A stretch of 64,000 nucleotides of DNA from Haloactinopolyspora alba (GTDB lineage Bacteria; Actinomycetota; Actinomycetes; Jiangellales; Jiangellaceae), in assembly GCF_003014555.1 (NCBI RefSeq), contig NZ_PYGE01000005.1, positions 248,001-312,000 of the forward strand. The letters are read 5' to 3'. Under the pieces are notes generated by a model, which was given only the letters and a program-made list of their open reading frames with translations, had not been told where the DNA came from and made no database searches. The translations under genes were made by a program, and so were the position numbers. Of the stretch, positions 15,901 to 23,268 are shown one piece after another (positions within the stretch are counted from its first letter, which is position 1; each line of letters opens with the position of its first letter).

Positions 15901-16835
15901 CGTGTCACCTCAACGACATCGAGATCCCAGCATGTTCGGCGCTCGTCCCATTCTGCAGTTATGACTCTCCACTCGGTGCCGGGCTGGAAGAGGATTTCCG
16001 CTTCGTCGCCGAAGTGTGACAGTGCCTGTACGTCAACGCCTGTTGCGCCCGTGATAGTGACGAAGACGTTTCCATCCCGGCTTAGCCTGAAATCCTCCGC
16101 GACGGCGGCGTCGGTGGACGAACTGTAAAACGCAGCGTCAGACACCCGGGCTCCAGCACGCCAGTCCGGGAGAATGTCCTCAGGGATGTAGGTGCCCCGG
16201 AATGTCACCCCAGGAACCTTCGGGAGCTTCTTCAGGCCGGAGACGGCGGCGTCGATGCGCTGCTGGATGGCGGCGCGGGCGGCTTCGGGCGTGTTCTCCG
16301 GGTGGCGCAGGTGCCCGTTCATCTCGTCCACGCCGTCGACGGTGGTGTAGTGGTAGATCGCGAGCACTTCGTCGACAGTGAGCCGCGGGTACCGTTCGAC
16401 GACGGCCTCGGCCCACTCGGTCGTGCCCTTGAGCGCCGGGATGTCGTCCAGCGGCGGCAGCGGCGGCGGTTCGTCCTCCGGCGGCGCCGACGGCCCCGCT
16501 GTCTCCGCAGTGCCCCCGGCCGGGCCGCCGGTTCGGTCGGTGCGCAGCAGCGTCTCGAGCTCGGCGACATGCGTGTCGACGGCGCCGGTGATCTCGTCGT
16601 CCAGGGTGTCGAGGGTGCGCTGCATGTCCGCGGTGACCTCGTGCAGCGCCGACTCGAGTGCCGTCGTCTCCTGCCGGCTCAGGCCCGGCGTCGCGGCCTC
16701 GGCGATCTCGCGGACGGCGGAGCGGACGGACTCGGACACGGCGCCGATCTCGTCGTGCGCCGTGCGCGCGGTGTCCGACAGTCCGTCGATGGCCGAGCGG
16801 ATCGAGCCGGCGCCACCGCGCTCCGAGTGGTCCAT
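15897..16835 (-). CDS. Probable ADP-ribosyltransferase effector with helical N-terminal domain
   Basis: From the ATG at 16835 the protein has 312 residues. Residues 1-100 are long helices of the WXG100/LXG type without a signal peptide, 101-130 form a proline-rich linker, and 150-312 an ADP-ribosyltransferase exoenzyme fold: IYHYTTVDGVDEMNGHLR at about 160-177, Arg213 in VTFRG, SSST at 238-241, and the catalytic pair Glu278/Glu280 in GDEAEILFQPGTEW. All three R-S-E elements are present, so activity on arginine-type targets is plausible. The helical start suggests export by a type VII system or contact with a partner. Two small overlapping genes follow. No clear ribosome binding site is seen, so a GTG two codons upstream remains possible. 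Confidence 0.78.
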   Translation of the reverse strand: MDHSERGGAGSIRSAIDGLSDTARTAHDEIGAVSESVRSAVREIAEAATPGLSRQETTALESALHEVTADMQRTLDTLDDEITGAVDTHVAELETLLRTDRTGGPAGGTAETAGPSAPPEDEPPPLPPLDDIPALKGTTEWAEAVVERYPRLTVDEVLAIYHYTTVDGVDEMNGHLRHPENTPEAARAAIQQRIDAAVSGLKKLPKVPGVTFRGTYIPEDILPDWRAGARVSDAAFYSSSTDAAVAEDFRLSRDGNVFVTITGATGVDVQALSHFGDEAEILFQPGTEWRVITAEWDERRTCWDLDVVEVTR

Positions 16836-16899
16836 GCCCACGAAGGTGCGCCGACCCGGCGAGCTGTGACGTCGGCGATGCGAGATCGCCCGCATTCGC

Positions 16900-16968
16900 A
16901 CTTCGATACCGTCCGGTGCACGTGACGGCCGATCGCACCCGTCGATCGGCACCTGGCGGTATCGAAGT
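16900..16968. repeat. Nested inverted repeats upstream of the effector cassette
   Basis: Outer perfect 12-base arms ACTTCGATACCG (16900-16911) and CGGTATCGAAGT (16957-16968) enclose a second pair GCCGATCG/CGATCGGC (16928-16935 and 16943-16950). Together they could fold into a long hairpin. It sits between the end of the M20 gene and the effector gene, so it may be a terminator or mark a boundary of the cassette. Confidence 0.6.
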
Positions 16969-16994
16969 CGGCGACGCCTTGGCCCGGGCCGCCG

Positions 16995-18125
16995 TCAGAG
17001 GTCGGTGAGCAGCGCCGCCACCAGCTCCGCGCGCTCCGGTAGCGATGCCAGGACGGCCTGCTCGTGCGCTGCGTGCGCTCCTGCGCCGCGAGGGCCGAGG
17101 CCGTCGACGGTGGGCAGGCCGAGGGCCCCGGTCGTGTTGGTGTCTGCTGCGCCGGCGGCCGGACGCCTGGTGACCTCCTGGCGCACCGACGCGGCGGCGG
17201 CGCGGACGACGTCCATCAGGCGCTGCTCACCGGCGCCGGAGGTCCACGTGGGTCGCCGGGTGAGCACGTCGGTGATCACGTCCGCGCCGGAGCGGACGGG
17301 GTGCAGCCCGGTCAGCCCGTCGAGCACCACGCGCTCGGTCTCGGCGTCGAGGAACCGCAGCCCGATCTCCGCGCCGGCCTCGGCCGGCACGACGTTCGTC
17401 TTGCCGCCTCCGACCAGGGTGCCGACGTTGCACAGCACCTCGCCTGGGGCGTCGGCCACGAGGGCACGTACGCGCACCAGCTGGTCGACGAGTTCGTCGA
17501 CGGCCGAGACGCCGGCGCCCGGATCGAGCGCGGCGTGCGACGCCCGCCCGCGGACGCTCACCCGCACCCGGGAGCTGCCGCGCCGGCCGACCTTCAGCGC
17601 TCCGTCCGGGTGCGGCGACTCGAACCCCAGGGCGACGGCGGCGCCGTCCGCGCACGAGGCGACCAGCTCGGTTGAGCTCGGCGAGCCGACCTCCTCGTCG
17701 GCGACGATCACCACCCGGACCGGCCGGTGTGCGACGCCGCGGGCTCGCACCGTCTCCAGCGCGGTCTCCATGACGACCAGCCCGCTCTTCATGTCGAAGA
17801 CGCCGGGACCGTGGGCGACGCCGTCGTCGATGCGCCACGGCATCGCGTCCTCGAGGTGACCGGCCGGCCAGACGGTGTCGTGGTGGCCGACGAACAGCAC
17901 CGGTGCGTCGTCCGCCTTGTCACCGGCGCCCGGGTGCTCCATGACCAGGTGGTCGCCGGTTTCGCTGTCCACCCTGCGTACGTCGGCTCCGAGGGCGTGG
18001 TGGCGGTCGAGCAGCAGGTCGGCCAGCGCGTCGAGGCGCGCGGCGTCGCCGGTGGGCGTCTCGTGCCGTACGTACTGCTCGAGCCGTTCGGTCATCGCTG
18101 CCGTGTCCGGGCCGTGCACGTCCAT
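16995..18125 (-). CDS. M20-family metallopeptidase, probable N-succinyl/N-acyl-L-amino-acid hydrolase
   Basis: A 376-residue zinc hydrolase; GGGAGG precedes the ATG at 18125. It has VGHHDTVWPAG (first metal ligands with the catalytic Asp), GPGVFDMKSG, ADEEVGSPSS (catalytic Glu), and a dimerisation lid around VSVRGRASHAALDPGAG. The family includes glutamate carboxypeptidase-like enzymes and the N-succinyl-L-amino-acid hydrolases that work with the racemase encoded divergently here. The expected role is removal of the N-acyl group from the L-form made by the racemase. It shares a promoter region with the GNAT-led operon, with two palindromic operators. Confidence 0.85.
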   Translation of the reverse strand: MDVHGPDTAAMTERLEQYVRHETPTGDAARLDALADLLLDRHHALGADVRRVDSETGDHLVMEHPGAGDKADDAPVLFVGHHDTVWPAGHLEDAMPWRIDDGVAHGPGVFDMKSGLVVMETALETVRARGVAHRPVRVVIVADEEVGSPSSTELVASCADGAAVALGFESPHPDGALKVGRRGSSRVRVSVRGRASHAALDPGAGVSAVDELVDQLVRVRALVADAPGEVLCNVGTLVGGGKTNVVPAEAGAEIGLRFLDAETERVVLDGLTGLHPVRSGADVITDVLTRRPTWTSGAGEQRLMDVVRAAAASVRQEVTRRPAAGAADTNTTGALGLPTVDGLGPRGAGAHAAHEQAVLASLPERAELVAALLTDL

Positions 18126-18181
18126 GGATGCCGATCCTCCCAGGCGGTCGTCGCTGCCGGTCGGCCGACAGTGGCGACAAT

Positions 18182-18196
18182 CATACGTCCCGTATG
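18182..18196. promoter_or_regulatory. Operator copy 1, CATACG-TCC-CGTATG
   Basis: A perfect six-base-arm palindrome in the region shared by the divergent M20 and GNAT genes, 57 bases upstream of the M20 start. A second copy of the same core (ATACGTCCCGTAT) lies at 18268-18280, so one regulator probably controls both directions. Confidence 0.72.
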
Positions 18197-18267
18197 TGTG
18201 GCGCCAACCGGTCAGGTGTCCAGGTCTTGACACGTCTCAAAGGTGCTGACAGCATTCCGCCAGTCAT

Positions 18268-18280
18268 ATACGTCCCGTAT
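18268..18280. promoter_or_regulatory. Operator copy 2, ATACG-TCC-CGTAT
   Basis: Identical 13-base core to the site at 18182-18196, with centres 85 bases apart. It is 59 bases upstream of the GNAT start. The regulator is not obvious: the SIS-domain protein in the operon has no visible helix-turn-helix. Confidence 0.72.
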
Positions 18281-18338
18281 CTGTGCGCTTTCTGGTGCTG
18301 CGGGCGGCCGCGTCGGCCGAAGTTCGGAGGACAGGCGA

Positions 18339-19118
18339 ATGGTGTCGACCGGCACTCCCGTGGCTGGACCGCTCACCGCGGCCGACGACCTGCGCCGTGC
18401 CGCCGAGCTCTACCGCCGGGTGTTCGGGTATCAGGACCCGTCGCACTCGGTGAACCCGCGGCTGCTCAGCTCGCTGGCCGCCAACGGCGGCTCGGTCGTC
18501 GGCGCGCACGACCTCGCCGGCGAGGTCATCGCGTTCGCCTACGGGTTCGTGGGCACGGACGGCGAGCAGGTCTATCACTACTCCCAGGCCGCCGTGGTCG
18601 ACCCCGCCCACCAGGGCACCGGTCTGGGCCGCGCGCTCAAACGAGCCCAGCGTGACGTTGCCGTCGCCACCGGGCAGATGCGGATGCGCTGGTCGTACGA
18701 TCCCGTGCTGACCCGCAACGGCCATTTCAACCTGGACGTGCTCGGCGCGGTGGGCCGGTGGTTCCGTCGCGACCTCTACGGCGTGCCCGGCACCGACCGG
18801 ATCATCGTCGACTGGGATCTCGACGATGACCGGCGTGCTCGAGCCGCGGCGCCGGCTCGGGCCTATCCTGACGACGCGCCCGCCGCCGACGACCCGGCGG
18901 GCTGGTTCCACCCACACCGCGACGGCGACCACGTGTGGGTGTCGCTGCCGTCGGACCTGGCCACCGCGGCCACCGAACGAGACCGGACCCCGCTGGACAT
19001 CCGCGACGAGCTGCGCCGCGCGGTGGGTGCGCTGATGGCCGACGGGTACGTGGCGGTGTCGTGCGTGCGCGCAGGCGAGCGCACAGCGGCGTACCGGTTC
19101 GTCCCGGAGCACCCGTGA
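18339..19118 (+). CDS. GNAT acyltransferase of the COG3375 type, probable D-amino-acid N-succinyltransferase
   Basis: The ATG at 18339 has GGAGG eight bases upstream and gives 259 residues. The acetyl/acyl-CoA-binding loop is VVDPAHQGTGLGRALK. The segments YRRVFGYQD, MRWSYDPVLTRNGHFNLDVLG and RRDLYG are marks of the COG3375 GNAT group, which is often found next to N-succinylamino-acid racemases. In a described Geobacillus pathway such a protein succinylates D-amino acids using succinyl-CoA. Here it is the first gene of the racemase operon, so that role is likely but not proven. Confidence 0.83.
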   Translation: MVSTGTPVAGPLTAADDLRRAAELYRRVFGYQDPSHSVNPRLLSSLAANGGSVVGAHDLAGEVIAFAYGFVGTDGEQVYHYSQAAVVDPAHQGTGLGRALKRAQRDVAVATGQMRMRWSYDPVLTRNGHFNLDVLGAVGRWFRRDLYGVPGTDRIIVDWDLDDDRRARAAAPARAYPDDAPAADDPAGWFHPHRDGDHVWVSLPSDLATAATERDRTPLDIRDELRRAVGALMADGYVAVSCVRAGERTAAYRFVPEHP

Positions 19119-19819
19119 CCGGTGGCGAACACGCCGGGAACGGCGGCGACGAACGGGCGGGCAACGGCGGCGACGAACGCGCCGAGGACCGCCGGCTGAG
19201 CAGTCCCGGCGACCGGTTCGGCGCACGATTACAGCGGCAGTCGTCGGCGGCGGCGCTGCAGGCGCGGGTCATCGAGCAGGAGACGCACAACCTGGCCGAG
19301 GCGTTCCGGCTGGTCGTCGACGACGGCTCGGTCACGCGGGCCGCGGCGACGGTCGTGGCCGCCCGCCGGCGGTTCGTCGCCGGCACCGGCAAGGCGTTCG
19401 CCTACGCCTCGCTGCTCGCCGCCGACCTGTCCGCGGGGATGTCCAACGTGACGCTCGTCGACGGCGCCGTGGTCCGCCCGCTCGACGTCCTCAGCGACGT
19501 GCGCGACTCCGACGTGCTGGTGGCCGTCTCGCTGCGCCGGTACCGCCGTGAGACGGTCGCGGTCGCCGAGCAGTTCGCGGCCGCCGGCGGCACCGTCGTC
19601 GCCGTCACCGACGCCGCCGACGCGCCGCTGGCCACGGTCGCCGCGCAGGCCATCGTCGTGCCGACGGGCAGCGCGTCGTACGCCGACTCGCCCACCGCCG
19701 TCGCGGCGGTCGTGCACCTGCTGGCCACGCTGACCACCGCCAGCGCGAAGGGTGCGCGCCGAAGGCTGGCCGAACGCGACCGGATCAGCCGGGCGCTCGA
19801 CCTCTACTGGGAAGGCTAG
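19115..19819 (+). CDS. SIS-domain protein, RpiR-like but without visible DNA-binding domain
   Basis: A 234-residue protein starting at a GTG that overlaps the GNAT stop (GTGA). The N-terminus contains a short tandem repeat of GNGGDERA. Residues about 65-220 match the sugar-isomerase (SIS) domain of RpiR regulators (RRFVAGTGKAFAYASLLAADL, DVLVAVSLRRYRRETV, VAVTDAADAPLATVA). The usual N-terminal helix-turn-helix of RpiR proteins, about 75 residues, is not seen; a helical stretch replaces it. It may be a sensor that acts on another regulator, or an enzyme. Confidence 0.75.
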   Translation: MTGGEHAGNGGDERAGNGGDERAEDRRLSSPGDRFGARLQRQSSAAALQARVIEQETHNLAEAFRLVVDDGSVTRAAATVVAARRRFVAGTGKAFAYASLLAADLSAGMSNVTLVDGAVVRPLDVLSDVRDSDVLVAVSLRRYRRETVAVAEQFAAAGGTVVAVTDAADAPLATVAAQAIVVPTGSASYADSPTAVAAVVHLLATLTTASAKGARRRLAERDRISRALDLYWEG

Positions 19820-19824
19820 ATCCG

Positions 19825-20964
19825 TTGCTCGTCACCGACGCGTCCCTGCACGTCGTGCGGCTGCCGCTGGTACACCGGTTCCGCACCAGCTCGCACGCGA
19901 AGGACCACCTCGACCACATCCTGGTCCGGCTCGTCGACGAGTCCGGCGACGTCGGCTGGGGCGAGATCGCCTCGCCGAGCGACCCGTACTACTCACCGGA
20001 GACCGTCGACACCTGCCGGCTCGTGGCCGAGCGTTACCTGCTGCCGGCGCTGATCGGACGGCGGTGGGAGCATCCGGACGAGGTGCCGGACGCCTGGGCG
20101 CGGGTGCGCGGGCACCGCTTCGCCAAAGCCGGCGTCGAGATGGCCGCGTGGACCCTGTGGTCCGGGCACACCGGCGTGGCTCTGGCCACCGCGCTGGGCG
20201 GCACGCGCACCGAGGTCGTCGCCGGCGTGTCCCTTGGCATCGAGCCGACCGTCGACGCACTGCTCGCCGAGGTCCAGCGCCAGGTCGACGCCGGCTACCC
20301 GCGGGTGAAGCTGAAGATCGCGCCGGGCTGGGACGCCGAGCCGGTCCGTGCCGTGCGGGCAGCCTTCCCCGGCCTCGCGCTGCACGTCGACGCGAACGGC
20401 GCCTACGGCGAGTCCGACGAGGAGCTCGCGGCCCTGCGTGCGCTCGACTCGTTCGGGCTGACCATGATCGAGCAGCCGTTCGCGCCACGGAACTTCGTCG
20501 CGCACGCCGCGCTGCAGCGCGGCCTGACGACGCCGATCTGCCTCGACGAGTCCGTCGACACCCTCGACGACCTGCGCACCGCCGTCGCGCTCGACGCGGG
20601 GCGGGTGCTGAACATCAAGGTTTCACGGATGGGCGGCCTTGGTACCGCGAAGGCCGCACACGACCTCGCCGCAGAGCACGGGATCCCGGTCTGGTGCGGC
20701 GGGATGCACGAGTTCGGGGTCGGGCGCGCGGCCAACGTCGCGCTGTCCAGCCTGCCCGGGTTCACGCTGCCGTCGGACGTGTCCGCGTCGGCGAAGTACT
20801 ACGAACGGGACGTCATCGACCCGCCGGTCACCGCCGACAACGGAGTCGTGACCGTCCCCACCGCACCGGGCCTCGGCCACGACGTCGACGTCGACGTCGT
20901 GACCGCCGCCACCATCGTGAGCGCGACCGTCCCGGCCGCGCCGACCAGACCGGAGTCCGCATGA
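19825..20964 (+). CDS. Enolase-superfamily N-succinylamino-acid racemase / o-succinylbenzoate synthase
   Basis: A 379-residue protein with a TTG start and GGAAGG upstream. It shows the enolase-superfamily catalytic set: KLKI (Lys162/Lys164), metal ligands Asp189 in DANGAY, Glu216 in IEQPF, Asp241 in LDES, and Lys265 in IKVSRMGGLG. The end motif WCGGMHEFGVGRAAN marks the NSAR/OSBS subgroup. This subgroup dehydrates SHCHC to o-succinylbenzoate and/or racemises N-succinylamino acids. With the GNAT and M20 genes beside it and no menaquinone genes nearby, the racemase role is more likely. It is part of the operon starting at 18339. Confidence 0.87.
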   Translation: MLVTDASLHVVRLPLVHRFRTSSHAKDHLDHILVRLVDESGDVGWGEIASPSDPYYSPETVDTCRLVAERYLLPALIGRRWEHPDEVPDAWARVRGHRFAKAGVEMAAWTLWSGHTGVALATALGGTRTEVVAGVSLGIEPTVDALLAEVQRQVDAGYPRVKLKIAPGWDAEPVRAVRAAFPGLALHVDANGAYGESDEELAALRALDSFGLTMIEQPFAPRNFVAHAALQRGLTTPICLDESVDTLDDLRTAVALDAGRVLNIKVSRMGGLGTAKAAHDLAAEHGIPVWCGGMHEFGVGRAANVALSSLPGFTLPSDVSASAKYYERDVIDPPVTADNGVVTVPTAPGLGHDVDVDVVTAATIVSATVPAAPTRPESA

Positions 20965-22370
20965 CCGTCCAACAGGCGCCCGAACGGGGCACGGCGTTAC
21001 CGCCGAAGAAGATCGTCGCGATCGGCCTGCTCGTCGCGTCGCTGATCACCGCACTGGTGGTCAACCTGGCCACCGACGACCTGCAGCTGTGGGGGCTGCT
21101 GCCGATCGTCGTCTACGCCGTTCTGGTGCTGCTGGAGCTCGACGTGGTGCTGGCGACGGGGGCGGCGCTGGTCGTGGGGCTGGTGCTGAACGGGGTCGGG
21201 CCGCTCGACTTCGGCACGATGATGTCGGAATCGCTCGGCTCGTTCATCGCGGTCGTCGGCCTGATCATCATGCTCGGGGCCGGCCTCGGCCGGGTGGCCT
21301 CGGACACCGGAGCCGCCCAGACACTGGTGCGCGAGCTGCTGCACCGCGTCGGCGTCGACAGCCCGCTGCGCATCCAGGTCGGCATCATGCTCGCCTCGAC
21401 CGTGCTGGTCGGTGCGCTGGGGACACTCGCGGGCGCGAACGCGATCCTCGCGCCGATCGTCATCCCGGTGGCCGCGGCGGTGCACCGGTCGCGCCCGTCC
21501 GTGGCGGCGATGCTGCACGCCGGTGGTGCCGCCGGGCTGATCGTGGGCCCGTTCACCCCGCCGGTGGTGACCATCACCGGCGCCGCCGACATCAGCTACC
21601 TGCGCTACCTGCTCTCCGCCGGGCTGCCGATGGCGATCGTGACGTGGTGCGTCGGGTTCGCGATGGCGCGCTACATCCAGCGGCGCACCGTCGAGACCGA
21701 GCAGTACACCGCCGAGCAGATCGCCGGCCTGGACACCGCGGAAGCGCCCACCGCGCGCGAGAAGCGGGCGGCCGGCGCGTTCATCGGCACCATGGTCGCG
21801 ATGGCCGTGCTGGGCGTGGTGCTGGAGGCCGGGTACGCGTACGCGATCGTCGTCATGCTGGTCACGGCGATCGTCACCGCCCTGGCCGGGGGGATGCGCC
21901 CTGCGGACGCGCTGAACTCGTTCTACGCGGGCGCGTCGTCACTGCTCTGGCTGTTCTTCCTGTTCTGGCTGTTCAACCCGCTGCTGACGATGCTCGAGGA
22001 CTCCGGCGCGTACGACACCCTGCTGGCGGAGCTGGAGCCGGTGCTGTCCGACGTCGGGCCGTGGCCGTTCCTGATGCTGGCGCTCGTCGTCGGCTGGGTG
22101 GGCGTCGCCGGCGCCGCCGTGGCTCAGGTGGTGCTGATCGACGAGCTGCTGTGGCCCGTCGCGGCGAGCATCGGCGTCGCACCCGGCGCGTGGAGCGCCG
22201 CGCTGCTCGGCGGTAGCCAGATCGACTGGTTCGGGCCGTTCCCCAACGCGGACATGATCGGGCAGATGGGTCTGGCGCGTTCGTCGAACCTGCGGATGAT
22301 GCTGCTGAACGGATGGGCGATCATGGGTGCCAACCTGGTGTTGTTCGGTCTGCTCTTCCTGGTGCTGTGA
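20961..22370 (+). CDS. Ion-transporter superfamily permease
   Basis: A 469-residue membrane protein with about 11-12 hydrophobic segments and a soluble loop near residues 225-265. Repeated glycine-rich turns such as GTLAGANAILAPIVIP and GPFTPPVVTITGAADISY resemble the half-helix hairpins of the ion-transporter (NhaC/CitM/GntP-like) superfamily. The start overlaps the racemase stop in an ATGA. Its place in the operon suggests uptake or export of D-amino acids, acyl-amino acids or small peptides. The exact family and substrate are not certain. Confidence 0.75.
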   Translation: MTVQQAPERGTALPPKKIVAIGLLVASLITALVVNLATDDLQLWGLLPIVVYAVLVLLELDVVLATGAALVVGLVLNGVGPLDFGTMMSESLGSFIAVVGLIIMLGAGLGRVASDTGAAQTLVRELLHRVGVDSPLRIQVGIMLASTVLVGALGTLAGANAILAPIVIPVAAAVHRSRPSVAAMLHAGGAAGLIVGPFTPPVVTITGAADISYLRYLLSAGLPMAIVTWCVGFAMARYIQRRTVETEQYTAEQIAGLDTAEAPTAREKRAAGAFIGTMVAMAVLGVVLEAGYAYAIVVMLVTAIVTALAGGMRPADALNSFYAGASSLLWLFFLFWLFNPLLTMLEDSGAYDTLLAELEPVLSDVGPWPFLMLALVVGWVGVAGAAVAQVVLIDELLWPVAASIGVAPGAWSAALLGGSQIDWFGPFPNADMIGQMGLARSSNLRMMLLNGWAIMGANLVLFGLLFLVL

Positions 22371-22380
22371 GGTGACGAAC

Positions 22381-23268
22381 GTGGGGCTGGCGGCCGACGC
22401 GCTGCGCGGCGAGCTGGACGCGCTGGCGCGCCGCTCGCCCGGCCGCTGGGCGTTCAGCGTCCGCGAGTCCGGACGTCCGGTCGCGTCGGTCTCCGGTTCG
22501 GTCGTGATGCCCGCCGCGAGCACCGTCAAGGTGGCCCTGCTCGCGCTGGTACTGGTCGACGTCGCCGCGGGGGAACGGTCCCTGGACGACCCGCTGCCGG
22601 TGCCCGATCGGCGAGCCGGCGGCACCGGCGTGCTGGACCTGATGCCGTCGGTGCGCGCGCTGCCGCTCGGCGAGGCGCTCGAGCTGATGATCGGGGTCAG
22701 CGACAACACCGCGACCAACATGGTCATCGACGCGCTCGACCTGGACGAGGCCGGCCGGCGGATCGTCGCGTTGGGCGCCTCGTCGACCCTGCTGCGGCGG
22801 CACCTGATGGACACCGACGCGGCGCGCGCCGGACGCGACAACGTCACCACCGCCGACGACCAGGCGCTGATCCTGGACCGACTGGCCGGACCGGACCTGC
22901 TGCCGCAGCCGTGGCGCCGGTACGCGCTGGACGTGCTGGGCCGCCAGCAGTTCAACGACCGGATCCCGGCCGGGGTCGGCCCGGACGTGCGCTGCGCGCA
23001 CAAGACCGGTGAACTCCCCGGGGTCCGCCACGACGTCGGCGTGCTCGAGTTCGACGGCCGCAGCGTGGTGCTGGCGGCGCTCGGATCCGAGCTCACCGAC
23101 CCGGTGTCGCAGGGCGCCGGGACCGGGCCGGCCGGTGGCGTCATCTCGACGGCGGCGGACCTGGTGGTGGCCGCCGTGCGCAGCGACGGGGGCGGCCACG
23201 GGGCCGGCGACGAGGACGGCGAGTCGATGGCGGAACGGGCGACGAACAGCGGGGGCGAGCGGTCATGA
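22381..23268 (+). CDS. Class A beta-lactamase-like serine hydrolase, cytoplasmic
   Basis: From the GTG at 22381 (GAGGTG six bases upstream; a GTG at 22372 is possible) the protein has 295 residues. It keeps all three active-site elements of the family: SxxK (STVK at about 47-50), SDN (about 107-109) and KTG (about 208-210). There is no signal peptide or lipobox, so it appears to stay in the cell, unlike antibiotic-resistance beta-lactamases. In this operon it may hydrolyse an amide or peptide containing D-amino acids. Its stop overlaps the start of the deacylase gene. Confidence 0.85.
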   Translation: MGLAADALRGELDALARRSPGRWAFSVRESGRPVASVSGSVVMPAASTVKVALLALVLVDVAAGERSLDDPLPVPDRRAGGTGVLDLMPSVRALPLGEALELMIGVSDNTATNMVIDALDLDEAGRRIVALGASSTLLRRHLMDTDAARAGRDNVTTADDQALILDRLAGPDLLPQPWRRYALDVLGRQQFNDRIPAGVGPDVRCAHKTGELPGVRHDVGVLEFDGRSVVLAALGSELTDPVSQGAGTGPAGGVISTAADLVVAAVRSDGGGHGAGDEDGESMAERATNSGGERS

